Source: an uncultured Opitutales bacterium (GTDB taxonomy: Bacteria; Verrucomicrobiota; Verrucomicrobiia; Opitutales; Intestinicryptomonadaceae). From it: a DNA stretch of 64,000 nucleotides. Below the pieces are notes generated by a model that saw nothing but the letters and a program-made list of their open reading frames with translations, did no database searches and had not been told where the DNA came from. The stretch's first letter is position 1. Each line of letters starts with the position of its first letter. Shown here piece after piece: positions 9,399 to 17,314 of this stretch. The DNA lies in assembly GCA_944390805.1 (NCBI GenBank), contig CALXQW010000019.1, positions 27,754-91,753 on the forward strand, read 5' to 3'. Both the position numbers and the translations under genes were made by a program.

Positions 9399-10071
9399 AG
9401 CTGGCTTTTAGAGTTTTTCCTTTTGGCAATATGAAAAATCTATCGGAATCTATACGCATTTGTAGAGCGTCGGATAGCAAAGAATTGTTTGCGCAGATTT
9501 CTCGGAACTTCCAATTCATAAATTTTGCACACTCCATACATGCTCTCTTTGAATTCTCCGACTCGTGAAACTGCATGTAAAATACTTCATCATATGCGGC
9601 AAACTGCCCTAAGAATGCCTCCATCAAAATATCCGCACTGTCCTTGCCATATTCCGAAAGATATCTTGATTTTGTTTTTTTAAATAACTCCTCCGACGGC
9701 AGCAGCCCAGCGGAAATATATCCAGGAGACGCAAAAAATGCGCGCGGATTATTTCTTGTAAAATCCATGGCGGCTGCCGATGAACCAAAAAAAATTCCGC
9801 GGCAATCGTGAACGCGCGGTATAACAAGCTCAAAATCATCTGATCTCAACCCCAAAGCTGCGTTGCCGCAGAGTCCGAATATCAACAAGATTCTATCGTT
9901 TTCCTTTGAGAATCCGCTGAGCTTGCCACATACAACATCCCTCATCTTGTCCGGATTTAAATGGCTCTCGGCCTTGAAAGACTCTATCTGAAGCGGCTTA
10001 TTCTCAAGCTTTTCGCTCATAAGGACAATATCGTCCTTAAATATATCGCAGCACAAAACCGAGAACTTCAT
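9373..10071 (-). CDS. DUF1638 protein of corrinoid methyltransferase loci
   Basis: 232 residues from the ATG at 10071 (MKFSVLCCDIF); the open frame runs 29 codons further upstream but that would overlap the methyltransferase gene, so the internal ATG, 11 bases after the upstream stop, is preferred. DUF1638 signatures are clear: GLCGNAALGL followed by LVIPRVHDCRGIFFGS. The family has no established reaction, but its genes often sit beside corrinoid-dependent methyltransferases such as those for methylamines. The cysteine-rich segments (CC near the start, CMEC near residue 190) suggest metal or corrinoid chemistry, which is inference. Cytoplasmic. Confidence 0.85.
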   Translation of the reverse strand: MKFSVLCCDIFKDDIVLMSEKLENKPLQIESFKAESHLNPDKMRDVVCGKLSGFSKENDRILLIFGLCGNAALGLRSDDFELVIPRVHDCRGIFFGSSAAAMDFTRNNPRAFFASPGYISAGLLPSEELFKKTKSRYLSEYGKDSADILMEAFLGQFAAYDEVFYMQFHESENSKRACMECAKFMNWKFREICANNSLLSDALQMRIDSDRFFILPKGKTLKASYDEKIFNI

Positions 10072-10082
10072 AAGAAATATCT

Positions 10083-11099
10083 TTAAGAATAATATTTTGC
10101 GGCAGCTCGATAAAAAGCGTCTATATTTTCCCACTTGGCGTTTAAGGGAATGTCGCACCCAGAAGACAAGATAAAATTATCGTTATCAGCAACCCTCTCC
10201 AGCAATTCCAACGTATGCGTATAAATCCCATCCTGATCTGCTTCCACAAATTGGGAACAAGGGTCCACATTACCCATAACAATAACCTTTCCCGATGCCG
10301 CCTTCAACATATCGGCAATATCTATGGCGTTTCCAAAATGATATGCGGCTGCTCCCATTGAAAATATGGCATCTGCCATATCTACCACAGATGGGCCGCA
10401 ATTATGATATATGACTGAAAAATCATTTGTCTGAAGCGAGGAAACAAGCCTCTTCATATACGGAAGAGAAAATTCCATATTCATATCTGAAGATATCAAT
10501 CCCGCCAATGGCTCTGCAACCATGATGGCATCTGCCCCCTCGTTACGATAGGCAAGCATGTACTTCTCTAAAAAGTCCGTAGATTTTTCTAACAGCCGCT
10601 TTACTCCATCAGGATCGTCAAAGCATGCCATCATTATTTCGGAAACCCCCATAAGCCTTCCGGCAAGAGTAAACGGACCTATGCACCCTCCGTACAATGG
10701 CTTTGATAGACTTTTTTTTGACAACCTCACTGCATCAAGACAGATTTTAGTACGTCCTGCTCCCACAGATGGAACTATCAAATCATCTATATCTGCACGA
10801 GTCTTAACAAGAGGCTCTTCAACACTTGGAACCTCATCAGCCGACATCTTCACCCGCGCGCCGAACGCCTCCGCCTCAACCGACAAATCCATAAATGTTA
10901 TTGCCGCCGCCGACGGAGTTCTATCTGCCACTCGGCAAATTGCCTCTGCCTGAAGCTCTGCGCTCTGCAATGCCTTAGATACCTCCAACCCCATAAGAGA
11001 TAAGGCCGGAAATGTCAGAATAGGCATTGCCCGAACGCAATCTTCAGAAACCTTAAGCCTTTGTCTTACAATATCTGGAAAGGTACACTTTCTACCCAT
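10083..11099 (-). CDS. MtaA-like cobamide methyltransferase (URO-D family, zinc type)
   Basis: 338 residues of the uroporphyrinogen decarboxylase superfamily. It is not HemE: it carries the zinc ligands of the MtaA/MtbA/CmuA branch, H232-X-C234 (VIYHNCG) and C315 (LSSGCDIP), together with GNVDP at 277. In relatives the zinc activates a thiol (coenzyme M or another acceptor) that takes a methyl group from methyl-Co(III) corrinoid. Gene position fits that role: 31 bases downstream of the corrinoid protein and upstream of DUF1638 and RamA. The acceptor in this organism is not known; coenzyme M would be unexpected in a bacterium of this sort. Confidence 0.85.
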   Translation of the reverse strand: MGRKCTFPDIVRQRLKVSEDCVRAMPILTFPALSLMGLEVSKALQSAELQAEAICRVADRTPSAAAITFMDLSVEAEAFGARVKMSADEVPSVEEPLVKTRADIDDLIVPSVGAGRTKICLDAVRLSKKSLSKPLYGGCIGPFTLAGRLMGVSEIMMACFDDPDGVKRLLEKSTDFLEKYMLAYRNEGADAIMVAEPLAGLISSDMNMEFSLPYMKRLVSSLQTNDFSVIYHNCGPSVVDMADAIFSMGAAAYHFGNAIDIADMLKAASGKVIVMGNVDPCSQFVEADQDGIYTHTLELLERVADNDNFILSSGCDIPLNAKWENIDAFYRAAAKYYS

Positions 11100-11130
11100 A
11101 TTTATAACATATAAGCGTTTTTAAGGTAGG

Positions 11131-11754
11131 TTAAGCAACAAGCCTTTTACACAAATCAGCAGCGCTTGCGGCATCTTTTGAATATCCGTTTGCGCCTATT
11201 TTATCGGCAAAATCCTGCGTAACTGGAGCCCCGCCAACAATAATTTTTGCCTGTATTCCGCTTTTCTTGAACACGTCAACTATGTTTTTCATAGATGGCA
11301 TTGTTGTTGTAAGCAGAGCAGACAAAGCAACTATGTCTGCGTTGTGTTCGCGCGCGGCCGACAAGAACTTGTCGGCACTGACGTTTACTCCAAGATCTAC
11401 AACCTTGAAGTTTGCTCCCCTGAGCATCATTGCAACAAGATTCTTGCCTATGTCGTGCAAGTCTCCAAAAACAGTGCCAATCACAACGCAATGTTTCGGT
11501 TGTAATCCGGATTTCACCAATACAGGCTCAAGAACCTCAAGGACAGAATTCATCGCCCTGGCTGCAACTAAAACCTCGGGAACAAAAACCTCCCCTGCCT
11601 TAAACCGCACGCCTATCTGGGCCATGGCAGTCAAAATAGCATTGAGTATGTCGGCCGGATTTTCAGACTCCAGCAGCCTCGATGCAATTTCTTTTGCTTT
11701 ATCCCTCTGTCCTTTCCTTACAGCTTCCGTAAGACTATCAAATTCATTCTCCAT
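11131..11754 (-). CDS. Corrinoid (cobalamin-binding) methyl-carrier protein, MtaC/MttC-like
   Basis: 207 residues from the ATG at 11754; a TTG four codons upstream overlaps the preceding gene and is less likely. The N-terminal half is the helical cap domain of B12-dependent methyltransferases. The C-terminal Rossmann domain has GDLHDIGKNLV, with the D-X-H-X-X-G motif whose histidine (H100) ligates cobalt, then ALSALLTT and VGGAPV. It shuttles a methyl group between a donor-specific methyltransferase and the MtaA-like enzyme at 10083, and is reactivated by the RamA-like protein at 7896. It sits four bases after the oxidoreductase gene in the same operon. Cytoplasmic. Confidence 0.93.
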   Translation of the reverse strand: MENEFDSLTEAVRKGQRDKAKEIASRLLESENPADILNAILTAMAQIGVRFKAGEVFVPEVLVAARAMNSVLEVLEPVLVKSGLQPKHCVVIGTVFGDLHDIGKNLVAMMLRGANFKVVDLGVNVSADKFLSAAREHNADIVALSALLTTTMPSMKNIVDVFKKSGIQAKIIVGGAPVTQDFADKIGANGYSKDAASAADLCKRLVA

Positions 11755-11758
11755 ATTC

Positions 11759-13066
11759 TTATACAAGCTTATAAGTTGAAGGCGATGGTACCGCGTCTAT
11801 TGCCCTCTTGCCCAACTCAAATTTTCCGCCTGGGAGAAAGTCCTGCTTAGACTGCTTTATCCAGCCATATTTAAACTTTTTGCCCGCATACGCGCTTTCC
11901 CTACCAGCTATGGCTATCCAATTTGAATTTATAAGAGCTTTTGAATTATCTAGCCTGTTTCCAGAACGCATGGCCTGATACAACACCTTCTGTTTTGCAA
12001 TCTGACCAAGAGCATTATTAGACGCCGCTCCAACCCACGGTTTTTCTCCGGATATTCTTGCGTTGCCTATGAGAGGCATTTCAAACATGCCTTTTGTTCC
12101 GTGAATTCTGACGTAATAGGGCATGTTGTAAGAGTTGTTCTCCTGGCGGCAGAAACTACCAAGATGCAGTCCGTTCCCAAAATCGTAATCAACAGAAAAG
12201 TGCGAACATCTATTGCCCTGATATGGCCATGTAAGAGAAACGTCCCTTCCGGCAAAACCGTTTACTTCAACCGGCTCTATATCGCCAAGCGCCCACATTG
12301 CAGCGTCTATGGAATGGATATGCTGCTCTACATATTGGTCTCCAGATATCCATATAAACGCCAGCCAGCGGCGTATCTGATATTCCATGTCTTCCGGATC
12401 CATTCTCTTCGGCATTGACCAGCCCTCAAGATAGGAACTGCAATAATAGAAAGCCTGTGCACTTACAATGTCGCCTATTTGACCGTCGCGCAATCTGTTT
12501 ACGCCCTCGACAAATCCTTCAAGATGCCTACCCTGCGTTCCGACAGCTATGCATAAGCCCTTTTTCTCCGCAAGCGGAACAACTTCGTTTTCTATATATC
12601 TTGCGCCAGCGGCATCAACACAAATTGGCTTCTCGGCAAATACGTGCTTACCGGCGTCCAAAGCTTTTTTCATCTCGTATGGCCTGAATACAGGAGGCGT
12701 GCACAACAATATAACATCTATGTCTGTAGCCAATATTTTATCTAGGCTGTCCACTCCGGTAAAACGACGCTCCTTAGGCACATCAAAACGCTTTTCAAGG
12801 CCGTCTTTCAGATATTTTCCCCCCGTAAATTTCTCAACGGCAATATTCATCTTATCTTCAAAAATATCGGCAAGGGCGGTTATTTTGACATTTTCGTCGG
12901 CCATGAGAGCCTCGCGCACGGCGCCTGTTCCGCGCGTGCCCAAACCAACTACGCCCACCTTTATTGAGTTATCCGCCGCGCCCGATGCAAGAGAATATTT
13001 AGGCATAAGAGACATTGCTCCAACTGCGGCAGCTGCAGTGAGAAATTCGCGTCTTCCTTTTATCAT
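11759..13066 (-). CDS. Gfo/Idh/MocA-family oxidoreductase with Tat signal
   Basis: 435 residues. The N-terminus GRREFLTAAAAVGAMSLM is a twin-arginine signal, so export in folded form with bound NAD(P) is expected. A Rossmann domain follows (VGVVGLGTRGTG), then EKPICVDA with the catalytic-type lysine, and a C-terminal alpha/beta domain with EQHIHSIDAAMW. Relatives oxidise or epimerise sugars, or act as NAD-dependent glycosidases (GH109-like); the substrate here is unknown. A strong AGGAGG Shine-Dalgarno sequence at 13075-13080 lies 8 bases before the ATG, fixing the start. It is the first gene of the corrinoid operon, an unusual partner for cytoplasmic corrinoid enzymes. Confidence 0.85.
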   Translation of the reverse strand: MIKGRREFLTAAAAVGAMSLMPKYSLASGAADNSIKVGVVGLGTRGTGAVREALMADENVKITALADIFEDKMNIAVEKFTGGKYLKDGLEKRFDVPKERRFTGVDSLDKILATDIDVILLCTPPVFRPYEMKKALDAGKHVFAEKPICVDAAGARYIENEVVPLAEKKGLCIAVGTQGRHLEGFVEGVNRLRDGQIGDIVSAQAFYYCSSYLEGWSMPKRMDPEDMEYQIRRWLAFIWISGDQYVEQHIHSIDAAMWALGDIEPVEVNGFAGRDVSLTWPYQGNRCSHFSVDYDFGNGLHLGSFCRQENNSYNMPYYVRIHGTKGMFEMPLIGNARISGEKPWVGAASNNALGQIAKQKVLYQAMRSGNRLDNSKALINSNWIAIAGRESAYAGKKFKYGWIKQSKQDFLPGGKFELGKRAIDAVPSPSTYKLV

Positions 13067-13260
13067 ATAATTTTCCTCCTTATTGCGTTTAAAAGTTTTT
13101 CGTTTTTCTAAACTTTATAATCTCAAAAATATAAATTTTTAGCAAACGAATTTTAGAACATTAAATTAAATGTTTTTAACATTATATTTACGGTTGAAGA
13201 AAATACGTAAAACGGGTATGTTACATATAAAAATTCAATTAATAACCTTTACCTGAAAAG
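13067..13260. promoter_or_regulatory. Divergent promoter region of the corrinoid locus, with imperfect palindrome
   Basis: 194 AT-rich bases separate the oxidoreductase-corrinoid operon (minus) from the URO-D/AraC operon (plus). AACATT (13157-13162) and AATGTT (13169-13174) form 6-bp inverted arms around a 6-base spacer, a possible operator. The AraC-family gene downstream at 14681 is the obvious candidate regulator. No cobalamin riboswitch was recognised. Confidence 0.4.
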
Positions 13261-14676
13261 ATGGAAAATTCAAACAGCTACACCGACAGGCTTTCAAGAT
13301 ATCTGACCGCAATGGCTAACCGCCAGCCCGATAGAGTTCCATTCAGACCCTTTGCCGCAGAACTTACCGCCACACTCACAGGGAGAACATGCCAGCAGGT
13401 TACGCACGACTATCACCAGGCGTTTGAAGCTGTAATAGATACCTGCAAGATGTTCCAGTTAGATGCAATACCGGCAAGTATGGTCTATGTTTGGACAGGG
13501 CTTACGCAGTCTCTCGGGCTAAAATATTACGGTATTCCGGGCATAGACGTACCCGCTGAAACCGGGTTCCAATATTTGGAGCCCTCCGAGGACGACGCCT
13601 TCATGAAGGCCGATGAATACGACGAACTCATAGACGATCCAACCGCTTTTCTGTACACAAAATGGCTTCCGCGCGTCAGCGCTAAAATTGGCGGAAAAGA
13701 CGAGTTCGACCGTACGACGGCGATAGTAAAAGCAACCGCAGACATGTTTGAATATTTCAATGCGTTTATTCCGCATATAGAAAGAATGAAGACCGAAGTT
13801 CAGACTCCTTCGGCCATAGCTGGAATATTCAAGGCTCCTTTCGACATTCTAGCCGACAAGATGCGCGGGTATATTGGCCTTACTATGGACATGTTCACCC
13901 AGCCGGACAAAGTCCTAAAAGCATGCGAGGCTCTCATGCCGCATCTTTGCCGAGTTGGGTTGGACTCATCCGACCAAAACGGACTTGCGCCCATGGGCTA
14001 TTGGATGCACAGGGGCTGCAAACCTTTCGTATCGGAGGGCGTGTTTGAGTCTCACTATTGGTCAACCGTAAAGCCTATAATAGAAGAATTTGCCAGGGCC
14101 GGTAGACAAACTTTATTTTATGCGGAGGGAGACTGGTCTATGCATTTAAATTCTTTCAGGGAGTTGCCGGATGCGTCTATAATATACCATGTGGATAAGT
14201 CGGATATATTTGAGGTTAGCAAGGTTTTATCGGACAAATTCTGTCTATCTGGAGGAGTCTCCAACATGGTTTTAGCTTACGGCACAGAGGAAGAAACAAG
14301 AAAGATATGCACAGATATACTAAAAACTGTTCCGAAAAACGGAGCGTATATAATGGACGCAAGCGCAATAATGCAAAATGAGATTTCTCCGGCCAATTTC
14401 AAGGTTATGTATGAGACATGTATGGAGTTAGGCGGATATTCTTCGCATTCGGATAGATTAGGACTGGAACGCCCCCTGCCCGACAAGTCTTCATGCGGCG
14501 TGGAAACACAGCTCTTGAAAGACTCCAAGAAAGTTTCCGTTACAAAATCATGGGAGTGCGAGAAAAAAAGCTCCGGAATAAGCGTCTGCGGAGACGATTC
14601 CATCTGCAAAAAGGTATGGGACAAGTCTGAATCTTACGCCCAAACTTTCATATGGCAGATACTACTATCGTTCTAA
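13261..14676 (+). CDS. URO-D family protein, candidate donor-specific methyltransferase
   Basis: 471 residues, much longer than HemE or MtaA. The TIM-barrel core of the uroporphyrinogen decarboxylase superfamily is recognisable (RQPDRVPFRP near the start, conserved Gly/Pro spacing, GGVSNMVLAYGT near 335). The zinc-binding H-X-C of the MtaA branch is absent; the equivalent strand reads LFYAEGDWSM. Roughly the last 60 residues are a lysine/serine/cysteine-rich tail not shared with short family members. Some O-demethylase systems use URO-D-fold proteins as the enzyme that takes a methyl group from the substrate, so with the carrier, acceptor enzyme and activator across the divergent promoter this is the best candidate for that step. 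That is inference. It is 4 bases upstream of the AraC gene. Confidence 0.7.
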   Translation: MENSNSYTDRLSRYLTAMANRQPDRVPFRPFAAELTATLTGRTCQQVTHDYHQAFEAVIDTCKMFQLDAIPASMVYVWTGLTQSLGLKYYGIPGIDVPAETGFQYLEPSEDDAFMKADEYDELIDDPTAFLYTKWLPRVSAKIGGKDEFDRTTAIVKATADMFEYFNAFIPHIERMKTEVQTPSAIAGIFKAPFDILADKMRGYIGLTMDMFTQPDKVLKACEALMPHLCRVGLDSSDQNGLAPMGYWMHRGCKPFVSEGVFESHYWSTVKPIIEEFARAGRQTLFYAEGDWSMHLNSFRELPDASIIYHVDKSDIFEVSKVLSDKFCLSGGVSNMVLAYGTEEETRKICTDILKTVPKNGAYIMDASAIMQNEISPANFKVMYETCMELGGYSSHSDRLGLERPLPDKSSCGVETQLLKDSKKVSVTKSWECEKKSSGISVCGDDSICKKVWDKSESYAQTFIWQILLSF

Positions 14677-14680
14677 GCCC

Positions 14681-15640
14681 ATGCAAAAAGGTGCGAAAAA
14701 GAAAAAATACCTCTGGATAAAGCAGCTCGACAAAGAGCTGATGATAATGCCGCGAAAATGCGTAGAGCATTTTCTGGTAAATCCAACCATGCCGGAAAGC
14801 ATGATATCCCGCATGAGAAAACGCGCCAATGTAAGCGCCCCGCAACCGCTCGACACCGACTTTCTCTTTGCAAACGACATAATCAGCGCAAGCATAAGCA
14901 AGCACCGCAAAGGTTTCTATCTTTCGAGAAACAAGCCCGACTACCACCTTGTGATATACACGCGCAAAGGACGCTCGCTTTTGCGCATAGGCAAAGAAAA
15001 GAAAATCATAAGGCGCGGAGATGTATTCATAGCTCCGGCGGGCTCTGTGTTTGAATATACCGCTCAAACAGACTGGGACGTATTCTGGTTCCACATATCC
15101 GCCCGCAGGTTGTGGAAAGCCTATTCCGGCAAGGCACCCCTTTTGAAGAAAGCTGAGAGTTTTTCATATCTGGATAAAATAATGGATATATATTTTGAAG
15201 AGATATATAAGCCATCTGAGAAACGCTCAGCCCCGCTTCTTAGGGCGCTTTCGGAGACAATAACAGAATGTCTGCGCAAGGAATTTGTACCTTTTAAGAG
15301 TAAGACAACTTTAAATTCGGAGCTTGAAGGACTCGTACTGGAGTATTCTTCAAACCCGCAAAAGCGCATAAGTATAAAAAAGGCGGCAAAAAAGCTTGGT
15401 ATATCCGAATCTAAATTCAACAGGCTTTGCGATGATATTTACGGTCAGCCTTTCGGTTCTATACTCCTGAAAAACAGAATGCTTACCGCAAAGACTCTTC
15501 TATTAGATGAAAGCAATCTTACAAATGCGCAAATAGCAGAAAAGCTCGGCTATTCAGACCAATATTCATTTTCTAAGGCGTACAAGCTCTTCTATGGTCA
15601 TAGCCCAAAATGCCGCACTCAGACTAAAAAAACAGTGTGA
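14681..15640 (+). CDS. AraC-family transcriptional regulator
   Basis: 319 residues. The N-terminal half is a cupin-like ligand-binding domain (RRGDVFIAPAGSVFEY near 110-125). The C-terminal roughly 100 residues are a double helix-turn-helix AraC domain, with KKAAKKLGISESKFNRLCDDIYG and then NAQIAEKLGYSDQYSFSKAYKLFYGHSP. It follows the URO-D gene by 4 bases, so the two are co-transcribed, and it probably controls the divergent corrinoid operon in response to the methylated substrate or its product (inference). Confidence 0.9.
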   Translation: MQKGAKKKKYLWIKQLDKELMIMPRKCVEHFLVNPTMPESMISRMRKRANVSAPQPLDTDFLFANDIISASISKHRKGFYLSRNKPDYHLVIYTRKGRSLLRIGKEKKIIRRGDVFIAPAGSVFEYTAQTDWDVFWFHISARRLWKAYSGKAPLLKKAESFSYLDKIMDIYFEEIYKPSEKRSAPLLRALSETITECLRKEFVPFKSKTTLNSELEGLVLEYSSNPQKRISIKKAAKKLGISESKFNRLCDDIYGQPFGSILLKNRMLTAKTLLLDESNLTNAQIAEKLGYSDQYSFSKAYKLFYGHSPKCRTQTKKTV

Positions 15641-15673
15641 GCTTAAAGCATGTCTCAGAATGCAAGAAAGAGT

Positions 15674-16291
15674 CTATTTATTCTTCCACAATTCCAGAAG
15701 AGACGAATAAACCTCTTTGGAATTTTCAAAACTGCTTGCATGCAAGTTCTCAAATACGGGCTTCAGCGCGGATATTATCTCTTCTTTGGAAATTATTCCC
15801 GAAAAATTTCCGCAATTTAAAAACATAAGAGCCATAGGCACTGCGGTGTTGCCTGGAGCCGGAAGAAGGTAGTCCATATCGAGCATATACGCTCCGCAAC
15901 GCTTGTAGAAATTTACTCTTCTGATTGTGTTTGGATTCTCCGGTTCAGGTTTTTCAACCTCCAATATAAGCCCCTTTAAATTTGAGTAGTGTTCCCTTAT
16001 AAATTTTAAGACATTCCCACCTATCCCCTTAGAGTGCATCTTCTTGACTACCGCAAAATGGTCTAAAAGGCCTATCTTCATAGATTCTACAATATAGCAT
16101 GTGTAGTAAGAAAGCATTTCTCCGCAACCGCCGCAAACTACGCCGAAGTCGTAATTGTCTCCTGAAATCAAAGTTTCAAAGGCTGCCCTGCTTTTTAATT
16201 CAGTCGGAGGAAATTGTTCTAGCATGTCGGAGTATGCCGCATCAAAGTATTTTGAAGCTTCTTTTCCGGTGTATATCTTCATACTTTCCAT
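15674..16291 (-). CDS. GNAT-family N-acetyltransferase
   Basis: 205 residues. The acetyl-CoA loop is visible as KKMHSKGIGGNVLKFIREH, with the following strand and RVNFYKRCGAYML as the late GNAT motif. The acceptor is unknown. It is the last gene of a five-gene minus-strand operon, 18 bases after the aldolase-like gene. A second possible start (MKIY) lies three codons downstream. Cytoplasmic. Confidence 0.8.
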   Translation of the reverse strand: MESMKIYTGKEASKYFDAAYSDMLEQFPPTELKSRAAFETLISGDNYDFGVVCGGCGEMLSYYTCYIVESMKIGLLDHFAVVKKMHSKGIGGNVLKFIREHYSNLKGLILEVEKPEPENPNTIRRVNFYKRCGAYMLDMDYLLPAPGNTAVPMALMFLNCGNFSGIISKEEIISALKPVFENLHASSFENSKEVYSSLLELWKNK

Positions 16292-16309
16292 ATATCTATA
16301 CTTATAAGA

Positions 16310-17284
16310 TTAGCGCGCAAAAAGACTGTCGTAAAAATCGGCCGGACGCGGAGAACTGCCAACAGAGTTTTCCTTTATAAAAGCGGTTGCGACCTTTGAA
16401 TTTATATTTTTTAGAGCCGATATTGCATATTCTGGCCTGTATCCCCAAGAAAATCTCTCCCTGAACGGGTTTAGATAATTCTGTATAAAGACCATTATTG
16501 GCCTTATTTTCGCAATAGAAAATTTTGCGCTTAAGATAGCCTCCGTACGGCAGTTTCCTGCGCCCTTCCCCATTCCACCAACTGAGGAATCTATAATATC
16601 AACACCCGCAATGGCCGCACTTAAAGAATTTGCAAACGCAAGCTGCATATTGTCGTGAAAATGAGCTCCGGCAAGCCGACCCGCCGAATGAGCCGCAAAA
16701 GAATACCTCTGCGACAATGATAAAACCCTCTGAGGGAGTAGCGCGCCGAAAGAATCCATAAGATATATAATATCGGCCGAAGAACTGCACAAAGTATCGA
16801 GAGCTGCATCTATGTTTGAATCGGGAAGAGTCGATACAGCCATAAGGCAAGCGGCGGTCTCATAGCCCTTTGACTTTGCCTCAGCCAGCAGATCTACCAT
16901 CTCTGAAAGATTTTTGTAATATGCGCATACCCTCAATATATCGACAACTCCCGCTTCCTTCCTAAAAGGAATCCGACCATACATGTCTGAACTTAGAACA
17001 TCAATCATTGCCGCAAACTTCAGGTTTCCCTTGAGCTTGGCAAAATGTTCATACAAATACTCGTCATCGCAAAACCTGAGCGACCCAAACTTTGATTTTG
17101 GAAAATTCTTATCCGTACTTTTAAAGCCCAACTCCACTACGTCCACGCCAGACGCAGATAGAGCGCAAACCAGAGATTCCGGAAACATATCAGGAAACTG
17201 GCTGTCGCAACAAAGGGCGCCATCGCGCAGGGTACAGTCTAAAATGTGCACTCCGCGCAATATGCCTGAGGAATAATCACTCAT
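16310..17284 (-). CDS. HMGL-like (DRE-TIM) aldolase/lyase
   Basis: 324 residues. The signature DCTLRDGA near residue 15, AHFHDNMQLAF in the middle and DSSVGGMGKGAGN place it in the DRE-TIM metallolyase family, nearest in appearance to 4-hydroxy-2-oxovalerate aldolases and HMG-CoA lyase relatives. The H-X-H motif and the DRD-type aspartate bind the divalent metal. Enzymes of this type cleave or form C-C bonds next to a 2-oxo acid. There is no aldehyde dehydrogenase partner next to it, so the classical aromatic meta-cleavage role is unlikely. Co-transcribed with gpsA (30 bases upstream) and a GNAT. Confidence 0.78.
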   Translation of the reverse strand: MSDYSSGILRGVHILDCTLRDGALCCDSQFPDMFPESLVCALSASGVDVVELGFKSTDKNFPKSKFGSLRFCDDEYLYEHFAKLKGNLKFAAMIDVLSSDMYGRIPFRKEAGVVDILRVCAYYKNLSEMVDLLAEAKSKGYETAACLMAVSTLPDSNIDAALDTLCSSSADIIYLMDSFGALLPQRVLSLSQRYSFAAHSAGRLAGAHFHDNMQLAFANSLSAAIAGVDIIDSSVGGMGKGAGNCRTEAILSAKFSIAKIRPIMVFIQNYLNPFRERFSWGYRPEYAISALKNINSKVATAFIKENSVGSSPRPADFYDSLFAR

Positions 17285-17314
17285 TACCCAAAAAGCTACG
17301 CAAAAATGCCCAAA

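Noticed and set aside
10083..11099. Annotation as HemE
   Set aside because: Carries the H-X-C and Cys zinc ligands of the MtaA branch, which HemE lacks.
13067..13260. Cobalamin riboswitch in front of the corrinoid operon
   Set aside because: Region is only 194 AT-rich bases and no B12-box-like conserved element was seen.
13261..14676. Annotation as uroporphyrinogen decarboxylase HemE
   Set aside because: Too long, no heme genes nearby, and the corrinoid neighbours point to the methyltransferase branch.
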